Under the pieces are notes generated by a model. That model saw only the letters and a list, made by a program, of their open reading frames with translations. It was not told the origin of the DNA and made no database searches. From positions 1-20,380 of the forward strand of contig CAYTNN010000068.1 of assembly GCA_964439135.1 (NCBI GenBank): a DNA stretch of 20,380 nt, given 5' to 3'. The DNA comes from JAFGPJ01 sp964439135. Its GTDB lineage: Bacteria; Planctomycetota; Phycisphaerae; Sedimentisphaerales; Anaerobacaceae. The position numbers were made by a program, and so were the translations under genes. Positions 15,214 through 20,380 of this stretch are shown here, piece after piece. Numbering within the stretch: position 1 is the stretch's first letter; every line of letters begins with the position of its first letter.

Positions 15214-16463
15214 ATGTTTTTATTTCGTTTCAAACGCACGGCTAAGTTAGGAATCAAAAGTCTTTGGATGCACAAGCTGCGTTCCACTTTGACTACATTA
15301 GGCATTATCTTCGGGGTCTCTTCTGTTATTGCCATGCTGGCCATCGGCGAGGGCGCCAGCCGCGCGGCACAGGAACAGATAGCCCGGCTCGGCAGCCGGA
15401 ATATTATCATCAAAACGGTGCCGCCGCCTCAAGATAAAGATGTCGGCAGTCAACAAGAAAGCATGCGTGTGTACGGCCTGACCTATCTCGATGCCGAGCG
15501 TTTTCGCAACAGCCTGCCCAACGTCGAAGTCGTTGTGCCGAGCCGTCGTCTTACCCAGCAGGCATGGTACCGCAATCGCAAAGTTGCCATCGAAGCTATC
15601 GGTACGGTGCCCTGGTATCCGGAGATATCACCGGTCCGGGTTAAGTCGGGGCGATTCCTCAGCAGCATCGATATGCACCACAAGCAGGGCGTTTGTGTTA
15701 TCGATGAAAAAGTGGCCAGGGAATTGTTTGTCTTTGACTATCCGCTGGGCCAGGATGTAAAAATGGCGAGCGATTATTATCGTGTTGTCGGGGTCGTCAG
15801 TGTCGCGGATGCTGTCTCGGCAGTAAAGACTATTGACAATGGCGCCGCAAAAGGAAATAGTCAGGGCGGCGCGAACGTGGGGAATATCTATATCCCATTG
15901 ACGACGATGAAGAATCGCTTCGGAGAGATATCTTTGCAGATTGGAACCGGCGGAGCCTCTATCGAGAAAGTTGAGCTGCAGGAGGTTATTGTGAAAGTCG
16001 GTTCCATAGACGAAGTGCTGTCGACACGCGATACTTTAGAGACAATATTGAGCCGGTTCCACAAGAAAAGCGACTATCAGGTTGTCGTTCCCTTAGAATT
16101 GCTCAAGCAGGCCAGGCAAACCCAGCGTCTTTTCAGCATCGTTCTGGGTTCCATCGCTGCGATTTCACTCCTGGTCGGCGGCATCGGGATTATGAATATT
16201 ATGCTGGCCACCGTCAGCGAGCGAACGCGTGAGATCGGCATCCGCCGTGCACTCGGCGCCCGGAGACGCGATATTATAATTCAATTCCTAACGGAAACTC
16301 TCATGCTGACCTTCCTCGGCGGCGTTCTGGGGATTAGTCTGGGATCTCTGATCCCGTTTCTGGTCACACGTTTCGGCCAAACGCCAACGGTAATTACGGG
16401 TATTTCGCTTGTATTGGCTTTTGGAATCAGCGGGGCGGTCGGCATAATCTTCGGCATTTATCC
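15214..16463 (+). CDS. MacB/FtsX-type ABC permease, paralogue 2 (3' end lost in gap)
   Basis: 416 residues are visible before the run of N; by comparison with the paralogue at 11027 only about 15-20 residues are missing. The same layout is seen: an N-terminal KLGIKSLWMHKLRSTLTTLG segment and TM1, a large periplasmic domain, then three FtsX TM helices with the coupling segment ATVSERTREIGIRRALGARRRDI. The two permeases align from end to end and share long identical stretches in the TM regions, while the periplasmic domains differ more (for example the Gly/Ser insert near residues 200-225). The gene is preceded by the ATPase with a 25-base spacer. Reading past the gap in the same frame gives an unrelated sequence and is not real. 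Confidence 0.93.
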
Positions 16464-16563
16464 NNNNNNNNNNNNNNNNNNNNNNNNNNNNNNNNNNNNN
16501 NNNNNNNNNNNNNNNNNNNNNNNNNNNNNNNNNNNNNNNNNNNNNNNNNNNNNNNNNNNNNNN
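16464..16563. other. Assembly gap (100 N)
   Basis: Exactly 100 N, the usual placeholder for a gap of unknown size. It removes the last codons of permease 2 and the C-terminal ~30-40 residues of the convergent thioesterase, so the true gap is probably longer than 100 bases. The end of permease 2 is nearly a repeat of the end of permease 1, which may be why assembly broke here. Confidence 0.98.
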
Positions 16564-17201
16564 CAGCGGATGTTCTCTTCGAGTTTGAATGTTCTGCTCA
16601 ATGCGTCGATGCCCCATCGCACGTATTCGGTGTTATTGACGTGCCCGTTCAAATCAATTGAGCTGCGAGGCACACGCACGACGTCAACTTCACGATAGTC
16701 ACTGTGGGGCTCCAGCCGGCGGAGTTCATCCGGCAGGGCTTTGATTCCGGTTTTGGGCAAATTCAAATCGAGACGGAACAGGTGTCGAGGGCGTCCCGCC
16801 CTCGAATCGCGGGCAGGATGCCCGCGACACGAAGACAGGTTTTTCAGCCGGTTTGTCTGTTTGTTCAAGACCATCAAATCGCTGCCGGCACGAAACAGCT
16901 CGGCACCATTCTGGTCCGTACCGACAAATTCCCTTGTAGCTATTGTCCGGCTGTACCCGCTCGGCCACGTCCTGAGCGTGATTTCATCTTCCCGCCACGG
17001 CAGCCTACTGATTTCTATTCTGATATTTGAAAGCACCCAGTAGCCGTTCATTTCGCTGAGCTTGTCGAATCCGAGTCCGAGCTGTTCGGCGTGAAGTGCC
17101 GCGATTTCCTGCAGGTACTGCATCAGTGAGAATACCTTAATCCTCCCGTCAACGCCGCACTCATAAGTCCTGATCCGGAATTTTTCTTCTTTGACTTCCA
17201 C
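16564..17201 (-). CDS. Acyl-ACP thioesterase (FatA-like), partial, with in-frame repeat insert
   Basis: 212 residues are visible; the C-terminus lies in the gap. The N-terminal hotdog domain (KFRIRTYECGVDGRIKVFSLMQYLQEIAALHAEQLG, then GYWVLSNIRIEISRLPWREDEITLRTWPSG) matches the acyl-ACP thioesterase family, and the second hotdog begins with IDLNGHVNNTEYVRW, which holds the catalytic-type D, N and H residues. Such enzymes release fatty acids from acyl carrier protein in the cytoplasm. Between the domains, after RLKNL, 19 residues (SSCRGHPARDSRAGRPRHL) are encoded by a palindromic repeat (16782-16830); without them the frame joins smoothly as RLKNLFRLDLNLPK. Start GTG 17201 has a weak ribosome site. 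It is convergent with permease 2. Confidence 0.85.
16782..16830. repeat. Palindromic repeat element inside the thioesterase gene
   Basis: Two perfect 8-bp hairpins with 3-base loops stand side by side: CGAGGGCG-TCC-CGCCCTCG (16786-16804) and CGCGGGCA-GGA-TGCCCGCG (16808-16826). Both are enclosed by GTGTC (16782-16786) and GACAC (16826-16830). A direct repeat ACAGGT lies at 16778-16783 and 16835-16840, exactly 57 bases (19 codons) apart. The layout is that of a REP/MITE-like dispersed element. Confidence 0.85.
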
Positions 17202-17743
17202 GCCCCGAAAATACCAGATTTAATCTTTGTGCACAATAGCACTGCCAGAATATCTGGTCGTGCCCGAGAAAAGCAGAAAACCTCATTACAAAGAGACAAA
17301 AGTGTGATAGCATAAAGATTGTGGATGGTTACAGACGAGGCAGCCAAGGTGACGAAGAAGAGAAATATGTATATCCCCAGATATCCAAGATATCCTACAA
17401 AATCTGCGTAAATCCTGTATAGAAAGCTTCCTACCCCCAACTGAAGCTGAGTTTTTGCCCAAATTAGCACAATTCTACATTCTCAATTCAAAATTCGAAA
17501 TACCTTCCCTTTTTCCTTTCCACTTTCTGCTCACCAGCCACTAATATATTGAATTAGAAATTTTTTTTTCGACTGTAACCAAAATCAATTTCCGTGCACT
17601 TACTAAATGAAGAGTCAGTGCATTAGCACTGCTGGTGTATGACGAAACAGGTTCTTGCCGGGTTTTACAGTGAAGCCGCCGTTCGTAGGCGACCTATATT
17701 GAAATTAGGAACAGCCATTAACAACGATTAAAGGAGAAAAGCG
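17202..17743. other. Divergent intergenic region between thioesterase and CotH genes
   Basis: About 540 bases with no supported gene. It contains three ATATCC motifs at roughly 10-base spacing near 17371-17395, one arm of a 20-base inverted repeat (17470-17489), a perfect 6-bp tetraloop hairpin CAGTGC-ATTA-GCACTG (17616-17631) and a T9 run near 17560. Promoters of both flanking genes must lie here, but none stands out. Confidence 0.4.
17470..17489 (-). repeat. Inverted repeat arm left of the CotH gene
   Basis: Its reverse complement begins GAATTGAGAATGTAGAATT and matches 20259-20278 at 19 of 20 positions in opposite orientation. The two arms bracket the CotH gene. A+T-rich sequences of this kind can be common intergenic filler, so a mobile-element origin is not proven. 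Confidence 0.4.
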
Positions 17744-19852
17744 ATGTACAACAAATATCGAAGTATCCTATGTCTCTTAACAATCCTTGCCCCACTCACA
17801 GCATGGGCAGCAGGTGATTTTTATGATCAATCCGTTTTATATACTCTGGAACTGACCTTTGAACAGATGGATTGGTGGCAGCAATTAGAAGCGAATTATG
17901 CCTCAAAAGAAAATATCCTGGCCGATCTAACAGTCGATGGCGTCGTCTATTCGGATGTGGGTGTTCGTTTCCGAGGGAATACGTCGTACATTACCACTGA
18001 AAACACGCTTAAAGCACCTTTTAACATCGAAATCGACTATGTCAATGAGGACCAGCGTCTTATGGGATACAAAACCCTGAATCTCATCAATGCCGCTGAG
18101 GATCCCACGTTTATGCGTGAGGTTCTGTATTCGAACACCTGCCGTCTGCAAATCCCCAGTGCCAAGGGTAATTTTATCAAATTGGTCATTAACGGTGAGA
18201 ACTGGGGTGTATACGCCAATATTCAGCAAATCAACGCTGAATTGATTAAGGACTGGTTTCCCAGTAATGACGGCACACGCTGGCGTGCCCAAGGAATTGG
18301 TGGCGGTGACGGAGGTGGTACAGGTGGTGGAAATCGACCCCCACCTGGAAATCAAGGTCCCCAGACACCACCCGTCAATCCTACTCAACCGGCCCAACCA
18401 GGAGGGGGTACTGAGGGCGGCGGTGTCGGGGACGGTAGTGCGGCCCTGACTTGGTTAGGGGACGATCCAAACCTTTACGAAGCAGTGTATGAACTGAAAA
18501 ACAGCAAGCTTGATGAACCCTGGACCGGCCTTATCCAAGCCTGTGACGTACTCAACAATATGCCCCTCGATGAACTGACCACCGAACTCGATACGGTTCT
18601 CAATGTGGATCGTGCATTATGGCTCTGTGCCTTTGAAATCATCTTCCATGACGATGACGGTTATGTCCATAAACGTGGTAGTGACTATTGTCTGTACTAT
18701 GAACCTGAAACAGAACGCCTACATTTAATACAGTACGATGGCAATTCCTGTATGCGATCCGCCAATAACAACTGGTCTCTCTTTTATCGAGCCGATGATA
18801 CCAACGTGCCCATTATGAATCGCTTGCTGGCCATCCCAACCTATCGCCAGCGATATCTGGCCCATGTACGCACCGTCCTGGATTCTTACCTGACCGAAGA
18901 GAGGCTTTATCCCATGATTGATGCATATCAAGCATTAATCGAAGAGGAAGTCACACTCGATGAAAAAAAACTGGAGTCCACAGCCGAGTTTTTCACAGGT
19001 GTTGATGAACTCAAGGACTTTATTCAGATACGTCGATCCACCCTACTCACCCAGGAGGAAGTTAATGTTCCAACTCCTGCCATCCTCTCAGTAAATCAAA
19101 CAGTCACACAGGAAGAAGATGGCCAATCTCTGGCCCTCGCTGTGGAAGTCGGCAATACAGTACCAGTTGCTATGGTCCAATTGTATCTGGCAGATACGCC
19201 CTATGGCCCCTTCGTTGCCACCGAAATGACACAAGAGTCCAAGACCATTTATCGCATCTCTTTGCCAACTCATGCTCCAGGAACGGTACTGCGTTACTAT
19301 GTCGAAGCCACTGCTGAAAACGCATCTGGCACCATCACCTACAGCCCTCCTGGTGCAGAGCATGACGTTTATACCTATATCGTATCCTATGGTCAGGCTG
19401 AGAATACACCGATTGTTATCAATGAGCTGATGGCCAAAAATGAATCCACACTGACAGATCCCCAAGGTGAATACAATGACTGGCTGGAACTCTACAACCG
19501 CAGCGAACAAACCGTGGATCTCTCTGGCATGTATCTGAGTGATAAACCTGAAAATCCCCTTAAGTGGCAATTCCCTGAAGGTACAACCATGGAGGCCGGC
19601 ACCTACTTGTTAGTCTGGGCCGATGAAGACAGTGACGACCAAGGACTACACGCCAACTTTAAACTGTCTTCGGATGGCGAAACCATCTGGCTCTATGACA
19701 CTGATGAACATGGCAACCTACTATTAGACTCAGTGGTGTTCTCTGCCCTGCAACAAGACCAAAGTGCCGGTCGCCTCCCAGACGGTCAAGGGAATTTTCA
19801 GGTACTGGTGAATCCGACACCTTTGGCGACTAATCAATCACAACAATTATAG
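17744..19852 (+). CDS. Secreted CotH kinase-fold protein with lamin tail domain
   Basis: 702 residues. A Sec signal peptide (~1-23, ending WAA) indicates export. Residues ~30-435 match the CotH family: VRFRGNTS, a basic LKAPFNIEID strand, GYKTLNLINAAEDPTFMREVL, INGENWGVYANIQQIN, VDRALWLCAFEIIFHDDDGYV, and SDYCLYYEPETERLHLIQYDGN, where D332 fits the metal-binding Asp. The domain is split by a Gly/Pro-rich linker (~184-232). An Ig-like segment (~443-547) and an LTD (~556-690: VINELMAKNES, NDWLELYNRSEQTVDLSGMYLSD) follow. CotH proteins are atypical kinases that phosphorylate or glutamylate surface proteins; whether this one is active is unknown. ATG 17744 has AGGAG 7 bases upstream. It uses CAA for Gln and CGT/CGC/CGA for Arg more than its neighbours, which favour CAG and AGG, a possible sign of separate origin. 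Confidence 0.9.
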   Translation: MYNKYRSILCLLTILAPLTAWAAGDFYDQSVLYTLELTFEQMDWWQQLEANYASKENILADLTVDGVVYSDVGVRFRGNTSYITTENTLKAPFNIEIDYVNEDQRLMGYKTLNLINAAEDPTFMREVLYSNTCRLQIPSAKGNFIKLVINGENWGVYANIQQINAELIKDWFPSNDGTRWRAQGIGGGDGGGTGGGNRPPPGNQGPQTPPVNPTQPAQPGGGTEGGGVGDGSAALTWLGDDPNLYEAVYELKNSKLDEPWTGLIQACDVLNNMPLDELTTELDTVLNVDRALWLCAFEIIFHDDDGYVHKRGSDYCLYYEPETERLHLIQYDGNSCMRSANNNWSLFYRADDTNVPIMNRLLAIPTYRQRYLAHVRTVLDSYLTEERLYPMIDAYQALIEEEVTLDEKKLESTAEFFTGVDELKDFIQIRRSTLLTQEEVNVPTPAILSVNQTVTQEEDGQSLALAVEVGNTVPVAMVQLYLADTPYGPFVATEMTQESKTIYRISLPTHAPGTVLRYYVEATAENASGTITYSPPGAEHDVYTYIVSYGQAENTPIVINELMAKNESTLTDPQGEYNDWLELYNRSEQTVDLSGMYLSDKPENPLKWQFPEGTTMEAGTYLLVWADEDSDDQGLHANFKLSSDGETIWLYDTDEHGNLLLDSVVFSALQQDQSAGRLPDGQGNFQVLVNPTPLATNQSQQL

Positions 19853-19872
19853 TATTACCTGCTCACAACAAA

Positions 19873-19912
19873 GGAGATGGCTTAACAATGCACAGATCGT
19901 TATGCCATCTCC
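19873..19912 (+). terminator. Terminator-like hairpin after the CotH gene
   Basis: Perfect 9-bp stem GGAGATGGC / GCCATCTCC (19873-19881 with 19904-19912), loop 22 bases, followed by CGATGTTTT. It lies 20 bases after the CotH stop, where a terminator is expected, though the T-run is short and slightly displaced. Confidence 0.5.
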
Positions 19913-20380
19913 CGATGTTTTAAAACCCCTTGTGGGGGATATCCGAGGTGGGGGAAACGAGGGACAACCACAATCCTGTTCGGTCCGGTGTTTTCTTTCC
20001 AACTGGCCGGATTAGCCCGCACACGCAGTAAGCGCCGTCTCACGGAGACCTTGCCATTGACTATTTACGATCCATTCGACGATGCTCAGGACAGGTTTAC
20101 TATTGATTATTTGATATCTTCTCTGAGGTCTCTGGGGCTGAATAATGAACGCCGTGTATCGGAGATTTATTTCGATTTTGCCCGCCTTTTTCCGTTTAGA
20201 TTTGTATAATGTATAACAAATACGTATATCGTATTTCGTATGTGGTATGTCGTAAGTGGAATTGAGAATTTAGAATTGAGAAATATAGAAGTAAATAGGC
20301 AAAAATGAGAGTAAATCCGGTGTTTATTCGTAATACAATCTTTTAACTCCTTGTTTTTTATGCGTGTTTTTCATGCAGCG
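19913..20380. other. Non-coding 3' end of the window with degenerate repeats
   Basis: No gene is supported. It contains a CCCC-TTGT-GGGG hairpin (19926-19937), two related A+T-rich phrases (ATTGACTATTTACGAT at 20056-20071 and ACTATTGATTATTTGAT at 20099-20115) on either side of a GATGCTCAGGACAGG phrase, a stretch of CGTAT-like units (20222-20253), and GAATTGAGAA twice (20259-20268 and 20273-20282). These look like intergenic simple-repeat debris. Confidence 0.45.
20259..20278 (+). repeat. Inverted repeat arm right of the CotH gene
   Basis: Partner of 17470-17489 (19 of 20 bases, inverted). GAATTGAGAA recurs at 20273-20282, so this arm lies in a small tandem repeat. Confidence 0.4.

Noticed and set aside
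16464..16698. Continuation of permease 2 through the N run
   Set aside because: The gap size is unknown, so the frame is arbitrary; the sequence after the gap codes for the thioesterase on the other strand.
17123..17470. 115-codon minus-strand frame upstream of the thioesterase
   Set aside because: It runs into the start of the thioesterase in another frame and has the biased hydrophobic look of non-coding A+T-rich DNA.
19988..20209. 73-codon plus-strand frame after the CotH gene
   Set aside because: It consists of repeat-like phrases with no recognisable domain.
20222..20282. Short repeated units considered as a CRISPR array
   Set aside because: The units are far too short and irregular and there are no spacers or cas genes.

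Overview
The window reads as a chromosomal piece of a Planctomycetota bacterium, most likely a Phycisphaerae-type lineage recovered as a metagenome scaffold. This is inferred from large secreted CotH/lamin-tail proteins at both ends, a divergent RNase HII-like protein, a small HEAT-repeat protein, GTG starts, long intergenic stretches and dispersed palindromic repeats. A run of exactly 100 N (16464-16563) is a scaffolding gap. No rRNA, CRISPR array, integrase or intact transposase was seen.

Layout. 1-1353: 3' end of a secreted lamin-tail-domain protein. 1535-2494: RNase HII-like protein. 2601-6054, all on the minus strand: a PilZ/coiled-coil protein, a macro-domain protein and a zinc alcohol dehydrogenase in one tight operon, then a separate ferritin-like protein. 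6351-6635: small zinc-ribbon protein. 6636-9179: mostly non-coding, holding a decayed tRNA-like sequence, a promoter/attenuator-like arrangement, three minus-strand terminator-like hairpins, a small HEAT-repeat gene, a diverged 37-bp repeat pair and an intact tRNA-Cys(GCA). 9180-16463: a MacAB-TolC-like tripartite efflux locus. 16564-17201: an acyl-ACP thioesterase interrupted in frame by a palindromic repeat and cut by the gap. 17744-19852: a CotH kinase-fold protein with a lamin-tail domain.

The efflux locus is the most interesting part. Its order is a 37-codon TolC-lipoprotein-like remnant or leader, HlyD-type adaptor, FtsX-type permease 1, a 506-bp gap, OEP lipoprotein, ABC ATPase, FtsX-type permease 2. 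The two permeases are close paralogues but only one ATPase and one full outer-membrane protein are present. Either a duplicated module has been reduced, leaving the start of a second TolC gene, or the two permeases now pair as a heterodimer on one ATPase, as LolC and LolE do with LolD. The adaptor would span the periplasm, the ATPase would power the permeases in the inner membrane, and the lipoprotein would form the outer-membrane exit duct. The substrate cannot be read from the sequence.
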